DNA of 13,500 nt from a bacterium. Lineage in GTDB: Bacteria; Bacteroidota; Bacteroidia; Bacteroidales; Bacteroidaceae. The notes beneath the pieces were generated by a model. It saw only the letters and a list, made by a program, of their open reading frames with translations, did not search any database and was not told the DNA's origin. Location: positions 1 to 13,500 of the forward strand of contig SFQP01000019.1 of NCBI GenBank assembly GCA_004562975.1. The letters run 5' to 3'. A program made the translations under genes and the position numbers. Positions 7,457 through 13,500 of this stretch are shown one piece after another (position 1 is the stretch's first letter; the number at the start of each line of letters is the position of its first letter).

Positions 7457-7517
7457 CATATGCAAAAACACAAACAACTCCTCTGAAGCGATGGAGTTGT
7501 TTGTGTTTTTGTATATG
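7457..7517. terminator. Bidirectional intrinsic terminator between convergent genes
   Basis: Arms of 25 nt (7457–7481 and 7493–7517) pair with one mismatch around an 11-nt loop. The outer half is A-rich on the left and T-rich on the right (GTGTTTTTG), so either strand's RNA ends in a U-rich 3' arm. It sits 93 nt after the DUF5686 gene and 90 nt after glmS, which converge here. Confidence 0.82.
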
Positions 7518-7607
7518 TCTGCCTTTGGGTGGCGAAAAGAGATACCTGTCGTTTGCAGTGACTTCCTATATAAACAATCCGCCGGATTGATTGGGGTGCT
7601 GGGGGGT

Positions 7608-9479
7608 TCATTCCACCGTCACGCTCTTCGCCAGGTTGCGCGGCATGTCCACGTTGAGCCCTTTCTTCACGGCCACATGGTAGGCCAGGAGTTGCATGGG
7701 CACAACGCTTAGAAGGGGTTCGAGACAGTTGAGGATATCGGGCACTTCGAGGAGGTCGTGGGCAAACTTACGGATGTCGGTGTCGCCCTCGGTGACTACG
7801 GCCAGAATGCGTCCGTTGCGGCTCTGCACTTCCTGCATATTGGAGATAATCTTGTGGTAGAGCTGATGGTGCGTAGCGATAAAGACAATGGGCATCTCCT
7901 TGTCAACCAAGGCTATCGGACCGTGCTTCATCTCTGCGGCAGGATACCCTTCAGCGTGGATGTAGCTGATTTCCTTCAATTTCAGTGCCCCTTCAAGTGC
8001 CACGGGGTAGTTGTAGCCGCGACCCAGATAAAGGAAGTTCTTGGCATAGGTGAACTGCGAGGCCAGGTTGGCGATGGTGTCGTTTTGGAGTAGCACCTTC
8101 TTCATGAGGTTCGGGATTTCCATCAGTCCGGCGCAAGTCTGCTGGAACTTTTCTTCGCTCACCGTACCAAGGGCACGGCCAAGTGCCAGCGAGAGCATGG
8201 TGAGCACGGTGACCTGGCCGGTAAAAGCCTTTGTGGAGGCCACACCTATTTCGGGACCCACGTGGATATACACGCCGGTTTCGGCCTCACGGGCAATGCT
8301 GCTGCCTACACCGTTGACTATGCCAAAAACGAGTGCCCCCTCCTTTTTGGCCAGTTGGATGGCGGCCAGCGTGTCGGCCGTTTCGCCGCTCTGGCTGATG
8401 GCGATGACCACATCGTCTTTCTCAATCACCGGATTGCGGTAGCGGAACTCGCTGGCATATTCCACCTCCACACGAATGCGGCACATTTCCTCGATGAGCT
8501 GCTTGCCGATGAGGCCGGCGTGCCATGACGTGCCGCAGGCCACGATAATCACGTGACGGGCACGGATGAGTTTGGCCTTGAAGTTGTGCAGGGCCGAGAG
8601 GTTGATGTCATACGAGCCGTCGGCCTGTTTGACAACGCGGCCACGCATACAATTCTCGATGCACTGCGGCTGCTCGAAAATTTCCTTCAGCATGAAGTGG
8701 GGATAGCCGCCTTTGCTCAGGGCATTGATGTCGAGGTCTACATTCTGCACGCTCACTTCAGCCACGATTTCATCGAGGTTCGTGATTTCGAGCTCGTGAC
8801 CAACACGGATATCTGCTATTTGCTCATCTTCGAGATAGACCATCTGGTGCGTATGCTCAATGAGCGGCGTGGCATCGCTGCCGATGAAAAACTCCGTGCT
8901 GTCCTGGCCGATGCCGATGACGAGGGGCGAAGCCTTGCGGGCAGCCACGAGGTGTTTGCCGTTGTTGCGTTCCATCACCACGATGGCATACGCGCCGATG
9001 GTTTTCTTTAACGCCTGGCTTACCGCATTCTTCAGCTTTTTGCCGTTCTTTTGGTAAAAGTAGTCAATGAGTTGCACCAGCACCTCCGTGTCCGTTTCGC
9101 TCTGGAATGAATAGCCGAGCTCCACGAGTTGTTCCTTGAGGAGTTGGTAATTCTCAATGATGCCGTTGTGGACCAGTGCCAAGTCGCCGCTGCCCGACAG
9201 GTGGGGGTGAGCGTTCGTTTCCGAGGGTTCGCCGTGGGTAGCCCAACGCGTATGGCCTATGCCCACCGTGAAGTCTGCGGCATCAGCGGCCGACTGCTGG
9301 AGTTTTCTTTCAAGATTGTCTACTTTGCCTTTGGCCTTGAACACCTCAATACGGCCGATTTCGGGTTGTGTCAGGGCAATGCCTGCACTGTCATATCCGC
9401 GATACTCCAGTTGGTGGAGTCCTTTGATAAGAAAGGGGGCAGCTTTCGCCCTACCTATGTATCCTACAATACCACACAT
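7608..9479 (-). CDS. glmS: Glutamine–fructose-6-phosphate aminotransferase (isomerizing)
   Basis: GlmS makes glucosamine 6-phosphate from fructose 6-phosphate and glutamine, the first committed step toward UDP-GlcNAc for peptidoglycan and lipopolysaccharide. Its 623 residues are slightly longer than the usual ~610. Met-Cys-Gly-Ile (the Cys becomes the N-terminal nucleophile) opens the class II glutaminase domain, with EYRGYDSAG, GHTRWATHGEPSETNAHPH and VHNGIIENY. Two SIS sugar-isomerase domains follow: ACGTSWHAGLIGKQLIEE, SQSGETADT and ASTKAFTGQV in the first, and LGRGYNYPVALEGALKLKE and HAEGYPAAEMKHGPIAL in the second. It ends with NLAKSVTVE, the expected C-terminus. It lies downstream of recO on the same strand but has its own consensus promoter in the 162-nt gap. 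The short leader shows no glmS ribozyme. Identification is secure. Confidence 0.98.
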   Translation of the reverse strand: MCGIVGYIGRAKAAPFLIKGLHQLEYRGYDSAGIALTQPEIGRIEVFKAKGKVDNLERKLQQSAADAADFTVGIGHTRWATHGEPSETNAHPHLSGSGDLALVHNGIIENYQLLKEQLVELGYSFQSETDTEVLVQLIDYFYQKNGKKLKNAVSQALKKTIGAYAIVVMERNNGKHLVAARKASPLVIGIGQDSTEFFIGSDATPLIEHTHQMVYLEDEQIADIRVGHELEITNLDEIVAEVSVQNVDLDINALSKGGYPHFMLKEIFEQPQCIENCMRGRVVKQADGSYDINLSALHNFKAKLIRARHVIIVACGTSWHAGLIGKQLIEEMCRIRVEVEYASEFRYRNPVIEKDDVVIAISQSGETADTLAAIQLAKKEGALVFGIVNGVGSSIAREAETGVYIHVGPEIGVASTKAFTGQVTVLTMLSLALGRALGTVSEEKFQQTCAGLMEIPNLMKKVLLQNDTIANLASQFTYAKNFLYLGRGYNYPVALEGALKLKEISYIHAEGYPAAEMKHGPIALVDKEMPIVFIATHHQLYHKIISNMQEVQSRNGRILAVVTEGDTDIRKFAHDLLEVPDILNCLEPLLSVVPMQLLAYHVAVKKGLNVDMPRNLAKSVTVE

Positions 9480-9549
9480 ATAATTATTTCCGGTTTAGTG
9501 AATAATATCAAGAATCTGTGTTTTGTGTTCTGTAATGCTGTCAAGGCTG

Positions 9550-9580
9550 CAAATGTAGTGGAAGGAAAGGACTTGCCCAA
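9550..9580 (-). promoter_or_regulatory. Promoter of glmS
   Basis: On the minus strand, TTG (9578–9580) is followed after 20 nt by TACATTTG (9550–9557), a full match to the Bacteroidota consensus. The start would be near 9543, giving a leader of about 64 nt. Confidence 0.75.
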
Positions 9581-9641
9581 CATCCGGACTGCAGTTTTTC
9601 AGAACAGCCCACGAAGTAGTTTGCCGGAGTACGCCACACTC

Positions 9642-10358
9642 CTAAAACAAATCCTTCAGTACCGAGAGCGATTTCAGTTCGGGAAAACCCGGTAGGTGGA
9701 GACTGTAGAACAGATTGATTTGTTCCAGCAGGCGGGAGCGTTCGCCACCGCTAAAGCGGAACACGTGCATCGTCTCATAGCGCATACGCAGGAGTTTGGG
9801 CACCAACGCCGCATCTGCGGGCTGCAGGCATTCGGAGTGGAGGGGCTGCTGATCGACAAATGTGGCACTTCGCATATCGAACCATGCACCTGCCGCAAAA
9901 TCTTCTACGTTAGGCATGAATCCCAGAAAACGCGCGAGCCGAAGCAGGAATACCAGATGGAAGTTGGAAAATGAGTGCGTGCAGGTGTCGAGCCATGCCA
10001 CAGAATGCACAATGTAGTCGTACACACTGCGGCTGTACGGTTCGCTCCGCAACGCATAATAAAGGAATTCTGCCAGGAAAAGCGCGATGGCCGACTTGTA
10101 GGGGTCGTAGGGAAGGGAAACGAGGGGGAGGGCGACCGCTGCGTACTTCGGTCGCTGCAGGCTGGCCTTGGGGCGGTGGTCCCACGCCACATCAAGCACA
10201 GCCAAAGGCTGGAACAGCGTGTGGCGCACCGCCGTACGGCGTGAACGGCTCACCTTGACGCTCATACCCAAACAGCCCATCTCTGCTGTGAGGAGGTGAA
10301 CAATGAGCGTATCATCGTTGTATTTGATGCTTCGGAGCACTATGGCTTGCGATTTCAT
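9642..10358 (-). CDS. recO: DNA repair protein RecO
   Basis: RecO anneals single strands and, with RecR, loads RecA onto SSB-coated DNA in gap and break repair. The 238-residue product starts MKSQAIVLRSIKYNDDTLIVHLLT, the OB-fold entry typical of RecO. It continues with the lineage-typical block KSAIALFLAEFLYYALRSEP and FSNFHLVFLLRLARFLGFMPN. The four-Cys zinc finger found in many other RecO proteins is absent, as far as I know normal for Bacteroidota members. The N-terminal half carries the basic segment VKVSRSRRTAVRH, consistent with DNA binding. The gene is transcribed away from the tRNA-Glu–rpsT unit and precedes glmS by 162 nt. Confidence 0.92.
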   Translation of the reverse strand: MKSQAIVLRSIKYNDDTLIVHLLTAEMGCLGMSVKVSRSRRTAVRHTLFQPLAVLDVAWDHRPKASLQRPKYAAVALPLVSLPYDPYKSAIALFLAEFLYYALRSEPYSRSVYDYIVHSVAWLDTCTHSFSNFHLVFLLRLARFLGFMPNVEDFAAGAWFDMRSATFVDQQPLHSECLQPADAALVPKLLRMRYETMHVFRFSGGERSRLLEQINLFYSLHLPGFPELKSLSVLKDLF

Positions 10359-10411
10359 GATACAGAAGTTTTAAAAACATCCGCCACTTCAACAGGAAGC
10401 ATTGGAGAATA

Positions 10412-10419
10412 CAAAAATA
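10412..10419 (-). promoter_or_regulatory. Candidate -7 box of recO
   Basis: TATTTTTG on the minus strand matches TAnnTTTG, about 54 nt upstream of the recO ATG. No clear TTG is present at the -33 distance; that position overlaps a small AGGGC-gttcg-GCCCT stem (10419–10433). Confidence 0.45.
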
Positions 10420-10512
10420 GGGCGTTCGGCCCTTGAAAAGGCTTATAAACGGGATGAAAAGTGACCGAAATATGAAAAATCACACTTTTTTTTGAAAAAA
10501 ATCAGCTAAAAC

Positions 10513-10543
10513 TTTGCAAGTATAAAAACTTGTCCTACTTTTG
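10513..10543 (+). promoter_or_regulatory. Consensus promoter of the tRNA-Glu–rpsT unit
   Basis: TTTG (10513–10516), a 19-nt spacer and TACTTTTG (10536–10543) match the Bacteroidota consensus completely. Twelve nt upstream lies T8-G-A7 (10486–10501), an AT tract placed like an UP element. The spacer carries an inverted repeat CAAGT-n6-ACTTG (10517–10532). The start point should be near 10549. Confidence 0.85.
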
Positions 10544-10585
10544 CACTCGCAAATCAGGCCGAGAGGCATAATGATTTGAAGGCTT

Positions 10586-10657
10586 GGTCCCTTCGTCTAT
10601 CGGTTAGGACGAGAGATTTTCATTCTCTAAAGAGGAGTTCGACTCTCCTAGGGACTA
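10586..10657 (+). tRNA. tRNA-Glu (UUC)
   Basis: A 72-nt cloverleaf. The acceptor GGTCCCT pairs with AGGGACT, with a G·U at the terminal pair. The anticodon stem AGAGA/TCTCT (10612–10616 and 10624–10628) closes the loop TTTTCAT, giving anticodon TTC at 10619–10621. The T-arm reads GGAG-TTCGACT-CTCC. The CCA end is not encoded. It lies 21 nt before rpsT and is probably cut from a shared transcript. Confidence 0.96.
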
Positions 10658-10678
10658 CTAATAAAAGAACAATAAGAA

Positions 10679-10933
10679 ATGGCAAACCACAAATCATCTG
10701 TAAAAAGAATTCGTCAGACGGCGTCTCGCAGACTGCACAACAGATATTACGCTAAGACAATGCGTAATGCAGTACGTAAGCTCCGCGCTACGACTGACAA
10801 AGCAGCTGCAACGGAGCTTCTGCCGAAAGTGCAGAAGATGCTTGACAAGCTTGCTAAGACTAACATCATCCACAAGAACAAGGCAGCTAACCTCAAGAGC
10901 AGCATCGCAATCCACGTGAACAAGCTCGCCTAA
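10679..10933 (+). CDS. rpsT: 30S ribosomal protein S20
   Basis: S20 is a primary 16S rRNA-binding protein of the small subunit. The 84-residue, lysine- and arginine-rich, all-helical product starts [21 protein letters not shown] and contains [11 protein letters not shown] near the end, both diagnostic. The leader before ATG 10679 is A-rich without a Shine-Dalgarno sequence, as is usual in this phylum. The gene follows tRNA-Glu by 21 nt and shares its promoter at 10513–10543; a strong terminator follows 28 nt after the stop. In many Bacteroidales rpsT is followed by gyrB. Here an AT-rich stretch with a broken NYN gene takes that place. Confidence 0.97.
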   Translation: MANHKSSVKRIRQTASRRLHNRYYAKTMRNAVRKLRATTDKAAATELLPKVQKMLDKLAKTNIIHKNKAANLKSSIAIHVNKLA

Positions 10934-10961
10934 TCTGTTAGTCATTCCTTCAGAATTTCAC

Positions 10962-10996
10962 TCCCTTCCTTGCTTCGGCATCGAAGGGATTTTTTT
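10962..10996 (+). terminator. Intrinsic terminator of the tRNA-Glu–rpsT unit
   Basis: TCCCTTC (10962–10968) pairs with GAAGGGA (10983–10989). A 2x2 internal loop and an inner TGC-TTCG-GCA stem (10971–10980) with a UUCG tetraloop complete the hairpin, followed by seven T (10990–10996). Confidence 0.93.
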
Positions 10997-11167
10997 GTTA
11001 TGCCTAATATCTATCCTATGACAATGCAGATGCCAGCGGCGTAGTAGGGGAGGCAGTGTACTCATGGGAAAAGCCTTCTGTCATATTTCAGATTTTAGAC
11101 AAATTGGCGTCAAAATATTATTCTTTGTTAAATAAGCTCTTAGGTCAAGCATATTTACCGATTTGTG
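10997..11167. other. Intergenic AT-rich stretch without recognised content
   Basis: Between the rpsT terminator and the promoter of the NYN leader I find no open frame with a family signature and no stable hairpin. Base composition shifts from GC-rich core DNA to AT-rich DNA here. Confidence 0.45.
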
Positions 11168-11168
11168 C

Positions 11169-11199
11169 TTGTTTGTATGATGTTCCCTTTATATCTTTG
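11169..11199 (+). promoter_or_regulatory. Promoter upstream of the broken NYN gene
   Basis: TTG (11169–11171), a 20-nt spacer and TATCTTTG (11192–11199) match the consensus. The start should be near 11205, about 70 nt before the NYN ATG. Confidence 0.65.
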
Positions 11200-11239
11200 T
11201 GACAGTTTATTGAACCGCTATTCTTTCTTGAATGGCTTG

Positions 11240-11262
11240 AGCCACTTTTTAGTGGCTTTTTT
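11240..11262 (+). terminator. Intrinsic terminator in the leader of the NYN gene (attenuator candidate)
   Basis: AGCCACT (11240–11246), a TTTT loop and AGTGGCT (11251–11257) form a hairpin that runs into six T (11257–11262). It ends 12 nt before the ATG of the NYN gene. Upstream, TGGC (11233–11236) can pair instead with GCCA (11241–11244) around TTGA, an arrangement that would compete with the terminator. The T-tract is only on the plus strand. Confidence 0.7.
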
Positions 11263-11274
11263 ATTTCTAATGTG

Positions 11275-11921
11275 ATGCAGCGAGTAACAGTTTATGTTGA
11301 TGGGTTAATTTCTACTATGGATTAAGGACTCAAAAGAGACTAAATCGCCAATGGCTTAAATCCTATTGGATTGATTTGGTCTGTTTTTTTGAAAAATTTT
11401 TGGGAGAAAATCAGGTCTTAGAGAAAGTTGTGTATTTTACCGCTTCTCCTCTAAGCAGGGATAAGAGTGCTCGGCAAAGTGCATTTCTTAATGCCAACAA
11501 ATTGATTAACGGCAATCGGTTTGAGGTTGTGAGGGGAAAGTATCTTGAAAAGACAATTAAGTGTCCCAATTGCCACTACACGATAATTCGTCCTGAAGAG
11601 AAGAAAACAGATGTGAACATCTCTATCAGGATGATAGCTGATTGCGTTCAAGACAAAACGGATATAGTAATTTTGGTTAGTGGCGATAGCGATTTGGTTC
11701 CACCTATTGAGTTCATCCAAAAGAATTATCCCTCCAAAAAAGTTAGAGTTTATTTTCCTCCTTCTATTAGCAGTTCAAACCTGACATCCAATATGAAGTC
11801 ACATAGAGGAAAGGTTGTGTTTTTGCAAAACAATTTCAAGAAGTTTGAAGACAGTGCTATGCCTGAAGTAGTGGAAAATGGAGATAGGCGCTATATCATT
11901 CCTGATAAATGGAAATTATAG
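11275..11921 (+). pseudogene. NYN-domain (LabA/DUF88-like) nuclease gene, disrupted by a one-base deletion
   Basis: NYN proteins are PIN-like, metal-dependent nucleases. From ATG 11275 the frame reads MQRVTVYVDG and then hits TAA at 11320. One T seems lost at 11305–11306: restoring it joins VDG to (F)NFYYGLRTQKRLNRQW, which continues without a stop to 11921, about 215 residues in all. The motif so rebuilt is the family's first acidic motif (VDGFNxYYG). The second (KTDVN, Asp near 113) and third (SGDSDLVPPI, Asp near 138 and 140) are intact, and KCPNC forms a small Cys pair. Without the shift, only a fragment from an internal TTG at 11376 could be made, lacking the first catalytic Asp. Composition is AT-rich compared with neighbours (23 of 60 G+C in one line), suggesting transfer. 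Sequencing error is the main alternative to a real mutation. Confidence 0.85.
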
Positions 11922-11995
11922 GCTGGCCTCTCTTTAAAGGCAGCATCCCGATGGTATTGTCGTGTTTTGCCGAAAAGAGGATACGGTCATGGCAC

Positions 11996-12030
11996 AAAAA
12001 ATCGGCATCCAAGCCTTGACTTGGATGCCG
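11996..12030 (-). terminator. Intrinsic terminator of the tRNA-Asn pair
   Basis: A perfect 11-bp stem (12003–12013 with 12020–12030, right arm CTTGGATGCCG) with a 6-nt loop is followed on the minus strand by six T (11996–12001). It lies directly after the 3' end of the downstream tRNA-Asn. Confidence 0.88.
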
Positions 12031-12035
12031 CTGTG

Positions 12036-12109
12036 CGCTTCAGGATGGGCTTGAACCAACGACCCCCTGATTAACAGTCAGGTGCTCTAACCAACTGAGC
12101 TACTGAAGC
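12036..12109 (-). tRNA. tRNA-Asn (GUU), downstream copy
   Basis: A 74-nt cloverleaf on the minus strand. The acceptor GCTTCAG pairs with CTGAAGC, followed by discriminator G. The anticodon stem CCTGA/TCAGG holds loop CTGTTAA, with anticodon GTT at 12073–12075. CCA is not encoded. The T-stem reads GTTGG/CCATC and contains one T·T mismatch. It is identical to the copy at 12141–12214. Confidence 0.95.
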
Positions 12110-12140
12110 AAGTACAATTCAGTGAAGCAGGTTTGCTGTG

Positions 12141-12214
12141 CGCTTCAGGATGGGCTTGAACCAACGACCCCCTGATTAACAGTCAGGTGCTCTAACCAAC
12201 TGAGCTACTGAAGC
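12141..12214 (-). tRNA. tRNA-Asn (GUU), promoter-proximal copy
   Basis: Same 74-nt sequence as the copy at 12036–12109, anticodon GTT at 12178–12180. The shared block extends a few bases beyond the tRNA on both sides, making an 82-bp direct repeat (12030–12111 and 12135–12216, period 105). Both genes probably share the promoter near 12261–12268 and the terminator at 11996–12030. Confidence 0.95.
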
Positions 12215-12260
12215 AAATCGAAACGGGCAAATCTGAACCCCATTTCCCTGAATTGCGGTG

Positions 12261-12268
12261 CAAAGGTA
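12261..12268 (-). promoter_or_regulatory. -7 box of the tRNA-Asn pair
   Basis: TACCTTTG on the minus strand, 47 nt before the first tRNA-Asn, matches TAnnTTTG. No TTG is visible at the -33 position, which overlaps the -7 box of the divergent kinase promoter. Confidence 0.6.
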
Positions 12269-12289
12269 AGCCATATTTTTAAATATGCC

Positions 12290-12297
12290 TATATTTG
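12290..12297 (+). promoter_or_regulatory. -7 box of the PfkB-family kinase gene
   Basis: TATATTTG matches TAnnTTTG and predicts a start about 20 nt before ATG 12324. Between this box and the divergent tRNA-Asn box lies the palindrome CATATTT-tt-AAATATG (12272–12287). Confidence 0.6.
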
Positions 12298-12323
12298 CAC
12301 AGAAAAAATGCAAAATTTTTAGG

Positions 12324-13313
12324 ATGAAACGAATACTCGGTATGGGTAATGTCCTGGTGGATGTGCTCGTGCAGGTAAAAAACGATACATTATTGCAGGA
12401 GTTGGACCTTCCGAAAGGCTCCATGCAGCTGCTTTCCACGGAGCGTTATCTCGCTGTGAGCCAACGCCTTCACGGCCTCTCTCCCCGGCGTACCACGGGC
12501 GGTTCCGCCTGCAACACCCTCCTGGCCTTTGCGAACCTCGGCGGCGAACCCGGCCTCATCGGCAAGGTAGGGCGCGACGAGCCGGCCGACTTCTTTGCCC
12601 GTAACTGCCGCGAGAAAGGCATTGCCGCCCGGCTGCTCACCGACCCCGACCTCCCCACCGGCGTAGCCTCCACCATCATTACCCCCGATGGCCAGCGCAC
12701 ATTCGGCACTTACCTCGGTGCGGCGGCAGCCCTGGAGCCCGACGACCTCCGGGCCGAATGGTTCGACGGCTACGACTACTTCTACATCGAGGGCTACCTC
12801 GTCCAGAACCATGCCCTCATCCGCCGCGCCGTCGAGCTGGCCCGCGAGGCCGGACTACAGGTGTGCATCGACCTGGCCAGTTACAACATCGTGGAAGAAA
12901 ACCGCGATTTCTTCCGTGAGCTGCTGGCGCAGACCGACATCGTCTTTGCCAACGAGCAGGAAGCCGAAGCCTTCACCGGCGTGGCCGACCCGCAGCACAA
13001 CCTCCGCGTGCTGGCCGGGATGTCTTCTCTGGCCGTTGTCAAGGTCGGCAAGCGCGGCGTGTGGGTGCGGCGTGGTGAGGAACAGGTCGCGTGTCCGGCG
13101 CGCGAGGTGCCCCATGTGATCGACACCACCGCTGCCGGCGACTACTTCTCCGCCGGTTTTCTTTTCGCCCTCGCCACGGGCGGCAGCCTTTCCGACTGCG
13201 CCCGGCTCGGTTCCTTGCTCGCCGGCCACATCATCGAGGTAGTCGGCACCGCCCTTCCTGAAGCCGTATGGCAAGACATACGCGCCGCGTGGACCAGCCA
13301 GCGTTCGTGTTGA
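12324..13313 (+). CDS. PfkB-family carbohydrate/nucleoside kinase (adenosine-kinase-like)
   Basis: The 329-residue product is a ribokinase-fold enzyme that phosphorylates a sugar or nucleoside with ATP. Seen in sequence: the N-terminal strand ILGMGNVLVDVLVQV; TTGGSACNTLLAFANLG (residues 57–73, substrate-contacting Gly-Gly); GKVGRDE (80–86); and the second family signature DTTAAGDYFSAGF (267–279). The latter holds the catalytic base Asp273 and the anion-hole AAGD. In Bacteroidales, orthologues next to an S41 protease are often labelled adenosine kinase, but substrate cannot be decided from sequence. I chose ATG 12324 (MKRILGMGN) rather than the in-frame ATG at 12285, because the latter precedes the promoter box and adds non-conserved residues. 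The S41 protease gene follows after 47 nt and may share the transcript. Base composition is very GC-rich (43 of 60 in one line). Confidence 0.9.
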   Translation: MKRILGMGNVLVDVLVQVKNDTLLQELDLPKGSMQLLSTERYLAVSQRLHGLSPRRTTGGSACNTLLAFANLGGEPGLIGKVGRDEPADFFARNCREKGIAARLLTDPDLPTGVASTIITPDGQRTFGTYLGAAAALEPDDLRAEWFDGYDYFYIEGYLVQNHALIRRAVELAREAGLQVCIDLASYNIVEENRDFFRELLAQTDIVFANEQEAEAFTGVADPQHNLRVLAGMSSLAVVKVGKRGVWVRRGEEQVACPAREVPHVIDTTAAGDYFSAGFLFALATGGSLSDCARLGSLLAGHIIEVVGTALPEAVWQDIRAAWTSQRSC

Positions 13314-13360
13314 GAAATCCCGTTTTCGTTATTGACCTTTTTGCATTGCAAACTGTTTTT

Positions 13361-13500
13361 ATGAGCCCTATGCCCCTTTACTTCAGGTTCTTGTTGTTCC
13401 TTTGCAGCCTTTTCCCCGGGCAGGTCATGGCCCAGCAAAGCAAGCACAATTTTGAGGTGGCCAAGAACCTGGACATTTTCAACGCCCTTTACCGCGAGCT
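13361..13500 (+). CDS. S41-family C-terminal processing protease, N-terminal fragment (runs off right edge)
   Basis: From ATG 13361 the frame stays open to the window edge (46 full codons). A signal peptide (LYFRFLLFLCSLFPGQVMA) is followed by QQSKHNFEVAKNLDIFNALY. The SKHNFEVAKNLDIFN segment matches the start of the mature part of Bacteroidales S41 (CtpA/Prc-like) peptidases, which are exported serine-lysine proteases. PDZ and catalytic domains would lie beyond the window. An in-frame ATG at 13370 is an alternative start. The gene follows the PfkB-family kinase by 47 nt on the same strand, a pairing I recall from other Bacteroidales. Confidence 0.8.
   Translation, partial: MSPMPLYFRFLLFLCSLFPGQVMAQQSKHNFEVAKNLDIFNALYRE

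Noticed and set aside
9480..9580. glmS ribozyme in the glmS leader
   Set aside because: The leader is about 64 nt, too short for the ~150-nt ribozyme, and lacks its conserved core; the ribozyme is chiefly found in Firmicutes.
11302..11310. Programmed -1 frameshifting in the NYN gene
   Set aside because: The site TGGGTTA is not an X-XXY-YYZ slippery heptamer. Restoring one T gives the exact family motif, so a deletion or sequencing error is simpler.
12285..12323. Upstream ATG for the PfkB-family kinase
   Set aside because: It lies before the predicted transcription start and adds 13 residues not typical of the family.

Overview
The window looks like a chromosomal piece of a Bacteroidales bacterium (Bacteroidota; Prevotella- or Bacteroides-like, species not resolvable by eye). 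The evidence is lineage-typical content: a RecO of the Bacteroidota type, an outer-membrane DUF5686 protein with a CarboxypepD_reg-like N-terminus, a YbeY with Asp in place of the third zinc-ligand His, and the tRNA-Glu–rpsT pairing. The recurrent promoter grammar TTG–N19-20–TAnnTTTG and the near absence of Shine-Dalgarno sequences also fit. Core genes are GC-rich; one sampled 60-nt line of the kinase gene is 72% GC.

Layout. 1–637 (minus) is the N-terminal part of a VapE/VirE-type primase-helicase family protein that runs off the left edge. It has its own promoter at 699–730. Behind that promoter lies a non-coding stretch with an eight-unit, exactly phased 21-bp degenerate repeat (802–969) and a cluster of TTCAC/GTGAA words (1045–1220). 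1376–3038 (plus) carries two candidate promoters, ruvB and ybeY. 3180–4691 is a myo-inositol-1-phosphate synthase gene followed by a large nested hairpin. 4767–7364 encodes a DUF5686 outer-membrane protein. A 25-bp-arm hairpin (7457–7517) separates it from the convergent glmS (7608–9479, minus), behind recO (9642–10358, minus).

From 10513 a consensus promoter drives tRNA-Glu(UUC) and rpsT, closed by a UUCG-tetraloop terminator. An AT-rich island follows (about 11000–11990; one sampled line 38% GC). It holds a promoter, a short leader with an intrinsic terminator, and a NYN-domain (LabA/DUF88-like) gene broken by a one-base deletion inside its DGFNFYYG motif. Next come two identical tandem tRNA-Asn(GUU) genes on the minus strand, then a divergent PfkB-family kinase gene and the start of an S41 processing protease gene at the right edge.

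Most of the window is housekeeping: Holliday-junction migration and recombination mediation (RuvB, RecO), rRNA maturation and small-subunit assembly (YbeY, S20), amino-sugar precursor synthesis (GlmS), inositol headgroup synthesis and envelope functions. The unusual parts are the repeat-rich region controlling the VapE-type gene, the broken NYN gene with its attenuator-like leader, and the back-to-back promoters at the tRNA-Asn/kinase junction. I see no CRISPR array, insertion sequence or intact mobile element.
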